The translations under genes were made by a program, and so were the position numbers. The notes under the pieces were generated by a model. The model did not search any database, was not told where the DNA came from, and saw nothing but the letters and a program-made list of their open reading frames with translations. From Aradus depressus (taxonomy: Eukaryota > Arthropoda > Insecta > Hemiptera > Aradidae): 64,000 nt of DNA. Every line of letters begins with the position of its first letter. The stretch's first letter is position 1. Below are positions 11,046-21,560 of this stretch, piece after piece. The stretch lies in contig OY759225.1 in assembly GCA_963662175.1 (NCBI GenBank), forward strand, positions 11,339,601 to 11,403,600, read 5' to 3'.

Positions 11046-12031
11046 CTTCCTCTCAGATAAATGTCATTCCATTTGCCCAAATAGGATTCAATTTGTCTAT
11101 TTGTGAGTTGAAGTTGTAGACAATTTTTTTTTTCCATAATATATTTATTTTTTTCAAGCTTAAAAACAAACATAATATACTTTGGATTTTGTTCACTACG
11201 ATATAAACAGATTTTGTATCATTTTACTGTAAAAATTGAGTTAATTTAATTAAAATTATTGAAGTTATTACTGAAAAACATTTTTTTTCACTTTTAAAGT
11301 ATTTTAAATCAAGTGAAATTTTGATGTATCACACTGAAATTTTTGTAAAATTTTACAAAGTTGTCAGTCAATAGACAACTGCTGATAAAGCCCGAAATTA
11401 ATTTTAAGACAAGCATTTTCTCTTTTCCTTAGATATAGGTTTCTGTGATATCAGAAGTGTTATTTCTTATCATTAAACGGTACAAAATCCCAGTTTTTTA
11501 TCACTAGATGGTTCAGAATAATGTGGTTGGATATGTTTTGAAGATGCTTGATCTAGATGCCATTCAGTAACATGATTAGATGAAGTGGACTCGAGCGGTT
11601 GTCTCTCGCTAAATCCTCACAGTAAGATCATTCCTATTCATTTAAATTGGACAGAAATCCTTTAATTTTATATACCTTTCGGTCATATTTTATGCAACCC
11701 CTAAGTTAACTGCTCACAATTTTCGGTAAATAGCTTTATTTTCTCTGTTTAATAGGATGTGTACATTAAAAAAAAAAAAAAACACTTAGGAGTGAAATGG
11801 GAGTGCAATGCTACTAAAGTACAACCAACCGGCTTACCGACTACATGATTCACCGGTCTCACTATAGTCCAACATGGGCTTTCATAAGAAAAAAAACAAC
11901 AACTATGCACACATATGCTATGTTGCCAACTTCAAAATATTCGCAAACTGTAGGGTGTCCCCGGTCAGTATGTGTCGCCAGAATATTCCCAAATTATTCG
12001 TTATTCTTATCATACCTTCGTTGTATAAAAT
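11046..12031. other. AT-rich stretch, nothing recognised
   Basis: Long A/T-rich sequence with a T-rich run near 11130 and an A run near 11769. I see no convincing frame, repeat family or RNA gene. Confidence 0.4.
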
Positions 12032-12135
12032 GTAGGACTCCCACAGTAGAGTCGGGCTCATGTCCACCGAGCGATGGAAAGAGCGCTCTGGTAGTAGGCG
12101 ATATAACCTGGGCATGAGTCATAAAACCTAACCTA
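12032..12135 (+). mobile_element. SINE-A, 3' fragment
   Basis: Contains the last ~100 bases of SINE-A (AGGACTCCCACAGTAGAG, 'GAGTCGGGCTCATGTCCACC') with the CCTAA-type tail CATAAAACCTAACCTA. The short frames 11845-12117 (plus) and 11918-12115 (minus) come from it. Confidence 0.85.
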
Positions 12136-12288
12136 TATATATTTATGAGTAAAATATATATACATTGCTAATAATACAAAAAAATAAATAAATGTAATAA
12201 TAAAAATACAAATAAAAAATATAAATATAAATAAATTTAGCTCGATATCCCCTGATATGCCATCGGATGAGGTCATCCTCATTTCTCT

Positions 12289-12485
12289 TTAAGTAATAGC
12301 TATCAGTTCTCTCGGCCAGGACCGCCTCAGCCTTCGGGGAGGGTTGTCGAGTTGAGAATGGATTGACAAGTATTGGGCAAAAGGATTTTTACGATAGAGA
12401 ACTTTAGAAATGAAGTTTAGGGAATGGGACTTTATGAGTTCATTGACACAAGGAATTTAATGTCATGTGAGGATTTACTGGGAGA
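12289..12485 (-). pseudogene. jockey-type LINE, reverse transcriptase C-terminus
   Basis: The minus-strand translation includes 'VNELIKSHSLNFISKVLYRK', then 'NPFAQYLSIHSQLDNPPRRL', 'RRSWPRELIAIT', and a TAA at 12291-12289. This matches the end of the jockey-like protein at 19.7 kb (NPPRRLNRRWPRDLL). An indel breaks the frame near 12455. Only the last ~60 residues remain. Bases 12165-12285 are probably its A/T-rich 3' end. Confidence 0.75.
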
Positions 12486-12709
12486 CACTGACGATTGTTA
12501 TAATTTATATTAAATTCCTCTCAGAGATAATAATTATATATAATTTCATTCTTTATTATTATTATTATATATATATTTTTCCGTTCATTAGGTGAACAAA
12601 TGTTTTCTTCTCTTTCAAAAATGGAGAGAAAATTAGAATACAGGAGTACAGAGTGGGCTCTGCTTTTTCCCCTGAAGGCCGGGCTTCTCTCACTTAAGTC
12701 CTCCTGCAG

Positions 12710-12828
12710 TTTGGACCTCCGCTCCACTTGTCCGCGTCTCAAAATGCGACGCGGCTCCAGTCTCACCGATCTAAGCAGACAAGATCAACTTTCTGCTAGT
12801 TCTTCTGCCAGACTTACTCCTGTTCATG
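12710..12828 (+). CDS. candidate internal exon of an unassigned plus-strand gene
   Basis: A pyrimidine-rich acceptor (TCACTTAAGTCCTCCTGCAG, ending 12709) precedes an open, GC-richer 119-base segment. It encodes LDLRSTCPRLK, then 'MRRGSSLTDLSRQDQLSASS' and SARLTPVH. A possible donor, G|GTTAGG, follows at 12829. Incoming phase: two bases come from the previous exon. Outgoing phase: one base is left over. The peptide is Ser-rich with an RRGSS phosphorylation-like motif, typical of a cytoplasmic linker. I cannot name the protein. The donor is imperfect and the exon could start earlier. Confidence 0.45.
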
Positions 12829-13195
12829 GTTAGGATTTTTTTTCAATATTTATTTATATTGTGTATTTTTATATTAATACCCGTCGTCTATTGTGGTCCA
12901 GATCGAGTTGGATAACGCGTTTAGAAGTGTTTGTGAAGAAGTAATTTTTATAGGATAGATGGGTTAGCTTTTACTTGTGAATAAGTGATGTGTTGTTACT
13001 GATTCTTACTTTAAATGTTACTTAATTTGCTAAATTGCGAGAGATATTATAATTTAATATTAATCCTTGGGGCTAGAGAACATACAACTATATATAGGCA
13101 ATCATAGTTCTTTAATCATTCCAGTTACATACTAAACTACTTTGGCATTACATATAACATAATATATATATATATATATATATATATTTACGTAG

Positions 13196-13517
13196 TTATG
13201 AGAAGGCAGGCAAACAGATACAACGTCTTACTTGTCGAGGCGGAGGAGCAGCATGGCAGGGCATCTTGAGGTCCAGCACTGAGCATGGTGTCAGTGTTAC
13301 CAGATCTTTTAAAGGCCTCCAATTCTCTCCCCTTCTACAATATCTGCTCTGCTGTCTTGGGTTAGCGTTCTTCTTGTTTTGGTTCCAAAGTCAACATTTC
13401 TATTGTCTCTGATTTGTGACCTACTCCAAAGTGAACCCTTTTTGGCCCAACTCTTTGCTGATCCGAAAATTCCTCTCTTACTTTTACAGCATCGCAGGTA
13501 GGAAGATACATTTTCAT
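13196..13517 (-). pseudogene. coding-like minus-strand block, unassigned
   Basis: A 51-codon frame runs from the ATG at 13517 to the TAA at 13362. It reads MKMYLPTCDAVKVREEFSDQ, then 'QRVGPKRVHFGVGHKSETIE', then MLTLEPKQEER. A second open frame overlaps and continues to 13196 with 'ENWRPLKDLVTLTPCSVLDL'. Base composition is clearly richer in GC than the flanks. It could be a frameshifted gene or transposon fragment, or a small exon with a donor-like CGACAA|GTAAGA near 13230. No family recognised. Confidence 0.35.
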
Positions 13518-13539
13518 TTAAAGATTATAAATATGAACT

Positions 13540-13995
13540 TCAAATTTAGAATCAAGGGGTCACCCATGTTTTAACTTAGATTTGATTAGATTTTGGCTGA
13601 AATCCGCGGAAAATTGAGAGCACTTTACTGTACATTTTACAAGATACAGTTTGTGTTTATGATCTAATCAAAATTCCTTTCGAATAATAGTTGTAGAAAA
13701 AATTAAAATACATATTTTATGTAAAATATGATTTCTGCAGGTAGTCCGATTTTTGAGATACATGCCGAAAACCATCTTGAAATGTAGTTTTGAAACACAT
13801 ATTTTTAGACGTTTCCTTGATTTAACCGAAAACGGTTAGTCCTATCTCAAAATTAATTCTTACCAAATTGTTCCTTATAAAATTTTGAATCTCCATAAGT
13901 TCTTAAATTGGAGGTAGGATCAATACGACAAAAGTTATAGTGCCCCGAAGAATGTAAACAAAATATGGAATAAATGTCAAAAAGCAAATAACAAA
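13540..13995 (+). repeat. Rep-1 copy
   Basis: Shares with the fuller copy at 30280-30900 the blocks 'ACAAGATACAGTTTGTGTTT', 'CCGAAAACCATCTTGAAATG', 'CATATTTTTAGACGTTTCCT' and 'GATCAATACGACAAAAGTTA'. No coding capacity was found. The family is unclassified. Confidence 0.75.
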
Positions 13996-14139
13996 AGATA
14001 CACATTTTGTCAGAAAACAAATTTTCCAAAGGAGAAAATGGAGGGAGGGCACGGTGATAAACATTTCTATGCTATATAATGTTTTTCCTTCAATTTATAA
14101 ATACTTTTTTTTTTCTCGAAAATAAGACACATTTTGTTT

Positions 14140-14480
14140 ATAATACATTTTACAAGATACCGCATATGTTTCTGATCAAAAATCCTTTCAAGTAAAATAG
14201 TTGTAGGGAACATTAAATTATATATTTTATACGAAATACGATTTTTCGCAGATCGTCCGGTTTTTGAGATAAATGCCGAAAACCGTCTTGAAATGTAGGT
14301 TTGGAACTTATATTTTTTGACGTTTCCTTGATTTACCCGAAAACAGTTGGTCCTATCAAAAACATGATCCCCACCGAAATTGTTCCTTATAAAATTTTCA
14401 ATCGCTTAATTGTCCTTGGATTTGAGATAAGATCAATACAACGAAAGTTATATTGGTTTAAATCGTCACTCATAGCAACG
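14140..14480 (+). repeat. Rep-1 copy, 5' shortened
   Basis: A second Rep-1 copy in the same orientation, roughly 590 bases after the previous one. It has 'TTTTTGAGATAAATGCCGAA' and 'GTTTCCTTGATTTACCCGAA'. It is cut at 14480 by the poly(T) of the LINE tail that follows. Confidence 0.75.
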
Positions 14481-14483
14481 AAC

Positions 14484-14700
14484 TTTTTTTTTTTTTTTTT
14501 TTTATAATTATTGTAAACTTTATTATTTTATACATGAATATTATAGTTGGGCTGTCTATAACAATAATACCTAGGCCAATGGCCTAATTAGCATGAGCTA
14601 TGAACTCAGGTACAATTCATTAATTGCTCTAAACCAGTAACTTTAAAGTAGATATTTACACACTAATTAACTTCACTCCTAACAGCCGTGTTTATACGAA
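14484..14700 (-). mobile_element. jockey-type LINE 3' end with poly(A) tail
   Basis: A T run at 14485-14503 (poly(A) on the minus strand) is followed by sequence almost identical to 43248-43400 ('TATAGTTGGGCTGTCTATAA', CCTAGGCCAATGGCCTAATTA). In that other copy the same 3' UTR follows a jockey-like ORF end. This one is truncated to the UTR. Its short tail inside Rep-1 shows it inserted after Rep-1. Confidence 0.75.
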
Positions 14701-14854
14701 TAATAGGAATTGATTTTTATAATGTATTAATAATTTTTATATGTGTAAATTTATTACATCACAACCGTTGTCCAAATACATTTTTGCATTCTCTGTCGAT
14801 ATAGATGAAAACTATTAAAATAAAAAAAAAACAAAAAACTTGTTTAATTTTTAT

Positions 14855-15060
14855 ATTGTCTAATTTCATAAAAATATATACATAAAGTGTACCGGTTTCG
14901 GCTTACGCCATCTTCAGCACAAAGTTCAAAAGTGACATTTAAGTTTGTCATATTTATACAAATCTCAGATTATCTGAGTTAAACTGTGATTGTAACTGTG
15001 GGTAAGTCTCACCTTAACAAAACATTTACAAATATTTGAGTTGTCAATTACCTATCTAAT
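14855..15060 (-). mobile_element. solitary inverted-repeat-element arm with hammerhead-like core
   Basis: On the minus strand at 14917-14894: CTGAAGA, one extra T, stem GGC/GCC with loop GTAA, then GAAACCGG. This is the same layout as IRE-A to D but a different sequence family. No second arm was found nearby. The short frames are not coding. Confidence 0.5.
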
Positions 15061-15102
15061 AAAATAAAGGAAACACCAAAATAATAAAAATATAATAGTA
15101 AG

Positions 15103-15106
<4 letters not shown>

Positions 15107-15148
<42 letters not shown>

Positions 15149-15300
15149 ATTTACAGACAGACATCATCGTGAAAAAGGTCAAAACGTATTCAGGGGACCT
15201 TGAAACCTCGATCTCAGATTTTCGCACGATACTACAGATATAAGAAACTGTGTGTGCAGTTAGTACACACGTTTGAACTCTAACTTTCGTACCTAACTCT
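15107..15300 (-). repeat. poly(A) run and Rep-1 head fragment
   Basis: 15108-15147 is an A run of about 40. 15165-15240 is the minus-strand Rep-1 head ('AACGTATTCAGGGGACCTTG', GATCTCAGATTTTCGCACGAT). The same blocks occur at 30330-30390 and 35850-35920. Confidence 0.6.
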
Positions 15301-15432
15301 TCTAGTTTCTGTTTCTTTTTGTGCTAATAGACTATATTTTTATTTTTATAATTGGTATTAACATTGATACAGGATAGAAAATAATTAAATTCAGGAAATT
15401 TTTTTAATCATACAATATGTTGGTAACAATTT

Positions 15433-15660
15433 CTATTTACAGTTTATTTTTTTTTTTTTTGGTCTTATGTTCGATGCATATTAGCCATGTCACTGTGTTA
15501 TCTAATTATTTACGACATCCATGGTCCTGGGAGGGAGCTCTATTCACGAAATAAAACTCACTTCCAGATGGGATTCGAACCCGCAAACCAAGGTGAGACC
15601 ATGCGACCAAAGCCCTACGCTCTAGCCTGCACGGCCACCATGGCTCCCCTATTTACTGTT
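15433..15660 (-). mobile_element. SINE-B (tRNA-derived, poly(A) tailed)
   Basis: Read on the minus strand it starts GGGAGCCATGGTGGCCGTGC, has a B box (GGTTCGAATCCC), and ends in a poly(A) tail (T run at 15448-15460). Imperfect flanking repeats (TATTTACAGTTTA near 15434 and TATTTACTGTTAA near 15649) look like an aged target duplication. It is unrelated in body to SINE-A. The frame at 15487-15684 is a shadow. Confidence 0.8.
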
Positions 15661-15984
15661 AATAAGGTTATATTGATTTATTAACTTATAGATACGATAT
15701 GTATTGATTTTCAAACAAGCGAAAAGTTAGTTCAGAATGATAAATAAAATTGTGATTTTGACAGGTTTTTTTTTACAATTTTAACGAGACCCGAAATTTA
15801 TATGAACACTGAAATGGCTAACAGTCCTTTGTGATCTTAAAATGTTGGCTGTTCTTTTCAGTGTAATTTCAAACATTTAAGGTACCCTTAAACCTGTCTC
15901 GAAGTCACCTGTTGGCAAACTTACAAACTCGGAATATCCCTTTAGAAGTTATGCTCCTCATAAAGGTCAAACCAAATAAAACAA
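15661..15984. other. AT-rich stretch, nothing recognised
   Basis: A/T-rich DNA with a T run near 15767. No supported gene or repeat. Confidence 0.35.
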
Positions 15985-16032
15985 AACGAGAACTGATTCT
16001 TAACACAACTACGTCATCATCAGTAGTACATC
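15985..16032 (-). mobile_element. IRE-B arm fragment
   Basis: 'CACAACTACGTCATCATCAG' is the minus-strand IRE-B core (CTGATGA then TGACGTAGTTGTG). It matches the arms at 22.57, 23.81, 59.44 and 59.55 kb. It directly abuts the MITE-T copy at 16033. Confidence 0.55.
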
Positions 16033-16225
16033 TATGTGATGTGCCCATTACAGGATTTCCTTATACGAACCATGCTTACAGATCAGTCACTCTCCCCCCT
16101 TCTCAAAATTATTTCCTACTGGCATTACTGGGTATAAGAATGTCAATTCTCCAGATAATGCTGTACAAAGAGACAAAATGAAATGATTTTGAAAAGAGAA
16201 AGGGGAGAGAGAGTAATCTGCAAAT
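16033..16225. mobile_element. MITE-T copy
   Basis: The left end TGTGATGTGCCCATTACAGG continues ATTTCCTTATACGAACCATGC. The right arm carries the reverse complement of the inner block (GAAATGATTTTGAAAAGAGAAAGGGGAG). It matches copies at 30948-31171 and 59089-59337. The outer right end is lost. The frame at 15912-16181 is a shadow. Confidence 0.65.
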
Positions 16226-16271
16226 CGATTCAAGCGCCTCTAGTAGCATCTCTTTGAAGGTCAATAAAAAG

Positions 16272-16278
16272 AAAACCT

Positions 16279-16312
<34 letters not shown>

Positions 16313-16514
16313 GCCTTATGTACGATGCATATTAGCCATATCTCTTGTAAGGGAGTTATCTAATTATTTGACGACATCCATGGCCCCGGGAGGGAGTTCT
16401 ATCTACTAAATAAAACTCACTCCCGGACGGGATTCGAACCCGCAAACCATGGTGAGACCATGCGACCAAAGCCCTACGCTCTAGCCCGCACGGCCACCAT
16501 GGCTCCCAAAACCT
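16272..16514 (-). mobile_element. SINE-B copy with flanking duplication
   Basis: Same body as the copy at 15433-15660, with about 37 T (poly(A) on the minus strand) at 16280-16311. Flanks AAAACCTAA (left) and AAAACCTCA (right) differ by one base and fit a target duplication. B box: GGTTCGAATCCC. The frame at 16356-16574 on the minus strand is a shadow of the element. Confidence 0.82.
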
Positions 16515-17232
16515 CATTAAAAAAAGATGTCGGTGTATCACCATCGATGTACTTCCCCAACAGGAATTAATCAATCACTTTTCCTCCAAAACTAGAATAA
16601 CTACTGATGTAAAAAGACAATAACTCGAATAACTGCTGATGTAAAAAGATAATAACTCGAATAACTGCTGATGTAATGAATGTATCAATACAAAATTTAC
16701 CATCAAGATTTAGAAGTTTCTATGTAAGTCAACTATTGATTTTTCGCGCAAAAGGTCGATTGGTTTTTCAGGGAGAGCAAAAACTTAAACTATTTTTTTT
16801 TTATTACGCAATCAGGAGGCTGAAAAACATGAAATTCCGTTGAAAACTCAACATCGAATTTCTGACTAATTATAGTAAACGAAGAGCCGTCTGTGTAAAA
16901 TGATGGCTTCCGGGGCTTGAGGCTTAAAAGCCCTAGTAGATCCGCCATTTTCCTAAATTTAATACTATAGAAAGGATCAAGTGTATCATATTTAAGTCGT
17001 CATTTTACATAACTATACATGCATGGGTTCATGTTGGTATTACCATCGCAACAGTTAATTAAGCGGGTTTAATCTGAACTCTGATGTCATTTGGGTCACT
17101 TAAGTTGAAAATATTATACAGGTACCACATGAGTTCGTGTTGAGAGCTGTCGCACATAAAGGGACCACCCAATCGATACTCACAACACACGCTTACAAAA
17201 AAGATTTTATTGGTTCTTACAAAAAACGTTCT

Positions 17233-17233
<1 letters not shown>
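16515..17233. repeat. Rep-2 copy and unassigned flank
   Basis: 16545-16860 is Rep-2 ('GTACTTCCCCAACAGGAATT', 'GTAAGTCAACTATTGATTTT', a short repeated AATAACTGCTGATGTAA block). 16890-17200 shows no recognisable feature. Confidence 0.5.

Positions 17234-17271
<38 letters not shown>
17234..17271. repeat. (TAA)n microsatellite
   Basis: About 12-13 uninterrupted TAA units. It may be the tail of a LINE related to the TAA-tailed family at 20.5, 31.85 and 54.75 kb, but no body is attached. Confidence 0.85.
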
Positions 17272-17274
<3 letters not shown>

Positions 17275-17357
17275 CTTTTTTATTGGTTATCCTTACAGTG
17301 AGGTCCGATTGTTTATCTTCTTTAATAAATTTCCAATTACTGAAATTTGAGGTTGAC

Positions 17358-17877
17358 TCAAGAAAAATATCGCAGGATGTCAAATATAAGGTAGTCTGAC
17401 CTCTCACAGATTTTTATTAAAGTAATAGCTAGCCGGCTTTCGAGGTTTCCCTCATCATCAGGCAGTCTGATAAAAAAATTTTTGAATAAACTAAATAATA
17501 AAAATAAATAAATAAAAATCTACAACAAACATTAACAATTTAAAATATCATGGATGGGGACAGACGAGTTATTCCTGTCCACCATCTGAGTCACAACTGC
17601 AGTTGTGACTCAGATGGTGGACAGGAATAACTCGTCTGTCCCCATCCATGATATTTTAAATTGTTAATGTTTGTTGTAGATTTTTATTTATTTATTTTTA
17701 TTATTTAGTTTATTCAAAAATTTTTTTATCAGACTGCCTGATGATGAGGGAAACCTCGAAAGCCGGCTAGCTATTACTTTAATAAAAATCTGTGAGAGGT
17801 CAGACTACCTTATATTTGACATCCTGCGATATAATCACTTCTCACTACATCAGCCATCTTCATATCAAGAAAAATAT
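17358..17877. mobile_element. IRE-A element: 466-bp perfect palindrome with tail and 13-bp target duplication
   Basis: 17367-17832 is an essentially perfect palindrome centred between 17599 and 17600 (CTGCAG at the centre) with no spacer. It is followed on one side only by a 32-base tail (17833-17864). The flanks are identical 13-mers, TCAAGAAAAATAT, at 17358-17370 and 17865-17877. Each arm carries a hammerhead-like core: plus at 17738-17761, minus at 17438-17461 (CTGATGA, T, GAGG-GAAA-CCTC, GAAA), followed by GCCGGC. Inverted arms, a one-sided tail and 12-13 bp duplications resemble Penelope-like elements. No protein is encoded. Confidence 0.88.
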
Positions 17878-18007
17878 TGTATGTGTGTGTCTGTGAACAC
17901 GATAACTTTCGATAGAATGAATGTATCAATCTGAAATTGTAGGTATATGTGTATCCAGAATCCTAAAAGGAAGTCACCAATTCAGCCAAATCCGCCTAAA
18001 GGAAGGC

Positions 18008-18300
18008 GTGGGTTCGAAACCCGACCGAGGCCTTTAGTTTATTTTATCTGGGAGGTAAAATAAACTTAAGCACGCCGTCCTTCGGATATGACGTTAAGCG
18101 ATGATTCCGAGCCTGTACGATGTCAGATACTCGTTAAAGACCCCTGCCCTAGGTGAATACAAATTTAGGGTAGGCAAAATTTAGGACTCCCATAGTGGAG
18201 TCGGGCTCATGTCAACCAGAGTGACGAAAGAGCGCTCTGTTAGTAGTCGATATGACCTCGTAGTTAAAGCCCGGGCATGAGTCATAAAATCTAACCTAAC
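18008..18300 (+). mobile_element. SINE-A, 5'-truncated, inside Rep-2
   Basis: Starts within the B-box region (GTGGGTTCGAAACCCGACCG) and runs to CATAAAATCTAACCTAAC. It splits a Rep-2 copy (17870-18007 and 18301-18342: left 'AGCCAAATCCGCC', right 'AACACAAAATTTCATATGTG'), so it is younger than Rep-2. Confidence 0.88.
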
Positions 18301-18344
18301 GAAATCTCAACACAAAATTTCATATGTGAATTTAATTTTCTGCA

Positions 18345-18834
18345 TTGGCGTCGCTAGTATTATTCTGTGGAGGGGGCAGCCGGTCAACTACCGATATAAT
18401 AAAACAATACTTAACATTTCACAATCATATTTTTAGTTTAAGTTTAATTAAACTTAATAATTAACAATCAGGTACCATACACAAAATATTAGTATGCTGT
18501 AACAAAATAGTCAACACAAAATATCTATCATATATTTAGTTCAGTTTCGTGTGGAGTTTATGGAGAGATTTTTCAATTGCCGCGCGTTTTATTGTGACAC
18601 ACACGTCGATGCGTTCGCTAAACTCTCATACTTCGCCGATTGCCAGCATTCGTTGGAGCCCAAACTTTAAGAAAGCGTAATTTGAATCCTAATAACGTTC
18701 ACTGGGAACTGAAGCTTCCTATATCTTTGTCGTGACTGTAATGTTTGTCTGTGGTGGAGTTGTCGTTATATATTATAATTTTTTTTTAATTAGATACATT
18801 AGATCCACCCCTGCCCCCCTAAGCTACGCCAACG
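18345..18834. mobile_element. non-autonomous TIR element, GGCGTAGC type
   Basis: The left end TTGGCGTCGCTAG is mirrored by CTACGCCAA at the right end (18824-18832). C/G-rich subterminal blocks follow (GGAGGGGGCAG left, CTGCCCCCC right). Ends with GGCGTAGC plus a G-rich stretch are common on insect hAT-like non-autonomous elements. No transposase is seen. Confidence 0.5.
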
Positions 18835-18989
18835 ATTTTCAGTACCAATGAAAACGCAAGTTCTAGTTTCATCAACTCGTGTAAGAACTATGAATGAACG
18901 AAAGGCTGTGAGTTGCACGAGACGAGCCCAGATGATCTTGACCCACTTACGATATTTTCAAGTGCCTTCATGTTGGATACTGATACATA

Positions 18990-19560
18990 ACATTACCATT
19001 GACTATGACCTTACAACTTGTTACTTCCACAGTTATACAAAGTATAGGCAAAGTTATGACATCGGTTAGAAATTCGATGTTGAGTTTTCACCAAAATTTC
19101 ATATTTTTCGACAATCCAAATTTCAAAAAAAAAAATTTGTTGGTAAATCACCAATTACGTACTTCCCCAGAACGAATTAATTAATTGCGTTTTCGCTCTT
19201 CCTTTTAATTTGGTGTCAATACTTTAATTACATCACAGTTATTTGGGTATTCAAGATGAACCTTGCTTCTCCGGTCCCTGGTCCCTCTTCGACCGATATT
19301 GCGAAAAATGACCTCCTCTCGCCGATCGCACCCTTCCCTTTGGCTTATTTAGCTGAAAGTCAAGTTGTCCTTAGAGGGTTCTGGATTCACATATAAAGTT
19401 TCGTGTTGATACATCCATTATATCGGCAGTTATCATGTTCACAGACTGACAGTTTTTTTTGTTTTGTTTTTTTCATTTTTGGAATCATCAATACCGTAGA
19501 AAACTCCACATCAAATTTCTGACTGATTATATAACTTCTACTATACTTCGTGTAGCTATA
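18990..19560 (+). repeat. Rep-2 copies
   Basis: Two overlapping or adjacent Rep-2 stretches. They show AAAGTATAGGCAAAGTTATG, 'AATTCGATGTTGAGTTTTCA', 'GTACTTCCCCAGAACGAATT' and the 'GTTATCATGTTCACAGACTG' block. The frames 18848-19069 and 18999-19184 fall here and are not supported as genes. Confidence 0.6.
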
Positions 19561-19568
19561 CCATAATT

Positions 19569-20312
19569 TTTTTTTATTTATTTATTTGCAATCTATATAC
19601 ATTTTATATAATGAGCAAATATGTTAACTGTATGCATGCAGCCAGCGCTGACACTCCCTAGAAACTAGTGCAATGTTTAGATTTCCCTTAGAAGATCTCG
19701 AGGCCACCTCCTATTCAGACGGCGTGGAGGATTGTCAGGATGGGATTGAGAGGATAGGACTTGTGCAAATGGGTTAGGATGGGATGAAAGTTTATTGTGG
19801 AAATTTAAAAATCGGGATTGGACGAGTTCTTGGACGGTTGGGATGTTTAGGTCTTCATGGAGTAATTTATTGGTGACGTAGAAGGGAGCATTTACAATTC
19901 GACGAAGGACTTTGGACTGGAAAGCTTGGATGCGGTTTATATTGGATTGTTTGGCTGTACCCCATAGTTCGAGGCCGTATGTCCATATTGGGCGTATTAT
20001 AGTCTTGTAAATGGTCAATTTGTTGGCAGTAGAAAGTTTTGATTTTGGTCCAAGTAGTCTACGTAGTAGTCCGTAACGTCGATTCAACTCTTGTCGTTTA
20101 AGTCGTGTGTGTGGGTTCCACGTCAGTCTGCTGTCTAAGTAGAACCCGAGGTAACGCACCTGGTTAGAGGAAGGAATTAGAACGTTGTTGATGGTGACGG
20201 GAGGGCACGTTTGATGGCGAAGTGCGAATGTAACCTGTACACATTTCTCTTCATTTAATTTCATCCGCCAGAGGTTACACCATTTCTCGATTTCATCGAG
20301 ATGTTCCTGGAG
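19569..20312 (-). pseudogene. jockey-type LINE, C-terminal reverse transcriptase, 5'-truncated
   Basis: The minus-strand frame ends at 19677. It reads EIEKWCNLWRMKLNEEKCV, 'VRYLGFYLDSRLTWNPHTRL', 'IYKTIIRPIWTYGLELWGTA', and finishes NPPRRLNRRWPRDLLREI. These are the thumb and connection of a jockey-clade reverse transcriptase after the YADD active site, which is missing. About 210 of some 900 residues remain. The T-rich 3' end is at 19568. The odd N-terminus (a run of F) is translation of the A run at 20333-20354 and is not part of the protein. The surviving frame is intact, so the insertion is young. Confidence 0.9.
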
Positions 20313-20486
20313 AAGGAATACTATAATTAAAAGAAAAAAAAAAAAAAAAAAAAAACTAGCTGTGGTACCGGTGCTTAGCACATACGTATTAAATTAATAA
20401 AATTAAAACAAAAACTTATATTTTGTTTGTAAGATGCACACCAAATGGTTAAATTTTCGTTTTCTTCTAGTCCATTTCGCATACAA

Positions 20487-20645
20487 AAATAATAATAATA
20501 ATATTTACTTTCGATGAACAATAAATAACGTAGTAATAGGATATGTCATAAAAATGTATACATCAAAATAGTTATAAATTAGATTTATATACATTAATTT
20601 AACTTTAGAGTCGGAGACATTATTAGTAATAACAACAATAGTAAA
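20487..20645 (-). mobile_element. TAA-tailed LINE 3' end
   Basis: An AATAATAAT start (the tail, on the minus strand) is followed by 'GTAGTAATAGGATATGTCAT' and the TTATAAATTAGATTTATA block. These are shared with 31849-32085 and, inverted, 54540-54752. Only the 3' end remains. Confidence 0.6.
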
Positions 20646-20699
20646 ACATAAAATAAAATAGAACACAAACGAAGAATGATGGTTGAAAATTAATATAGA

Positions 20700-21560
20700 T
20701 CATTTTTGGTAACGACCAACATTTCAGGACTAACCTGAGTAAATGTCTAAAAAATTGGGCTTCAAAAAGTGATTTTAGGACGGTTTTCGGCATGTTTCTC
20801 CTAAACTGGAAAGTCTTCGAAAAAATGTTGTTATGTAAAACATAAATAAATTCGAAATCGATCTTTAGGCCATTTCTAATCCGGGTTTATATCCGCCTCT
20901 CCTCATATCTAAACGAATAGCCGATTGTGACCTAAACTGATACTCGGCTTTGTTGTGAGCCTCTAACAGCGAATTTCGAAAAAAATGCATGGAAGATATT
21001 TTTTGTAATAAATCCATTAATAAATATATAAGGTACTTCTTCAAATAATCATTTCATTGAAGTTTTTGCAAAGAATCAATTATAATATAATACTTTTTTT
21101 TAGCAATGTATATATATTTTTTTGGATTTGATGGTGTTTCGTATTTTTCATTCAAAAGAAAGGTTGGCCTAAAAAAAAAAATAATAATACTTAATTTTAC
21201 TTTAAAATATTTTTTGCCGAATTTTATTGTACATTGTTTGGGGCGTGATAATTTTGTTATTATTAGTTGTCTTTCAAATCTAAAGATTTGAGTTAATTGA
21301 AAATTTAATAAGGAACATTTTCAGTTGGAACCATTTTTTCGATGGGACTAACCGTTTTCGGGTAAATCAAGGAAACGTCTAAAAATATGTGTTTCAAAAC
21401 TACATTTCAAGATGGTATTTAACGTATAACTCATAAACCTGGCGACACTCAAAAACTTATATTTCATATGAAATGTGTATTATAGTTTTCTCTACATCTT
21501 TTATTAGTAAATATAATTGATTAAGTCATAAATATAAGCTGTATACGATAAAAAAGTACG
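20700..21560 (-). repeat. Rep-1 copies (minus strand)
   Basis: 20715-20880 and 21290-21545 carry minus-strand Rep-1 blocks (ACCGTTTTCGGGTAAATCAAGG, TAAAAATATGTGTTTCAAAA). Between them lies AT-rich DNA with an unsupported 61-residue frame (21106-21291). 21560-21900 shows no recognisable feature. Confidence 0.65.

Noticed and set aside
17367..17832. palindrome as assembly artefact
   Set aside because: The 13-bp flanking duplication and one-sided tail match the layout of independent family members, so a biological insertion is the better reading. Long reads would settle it.
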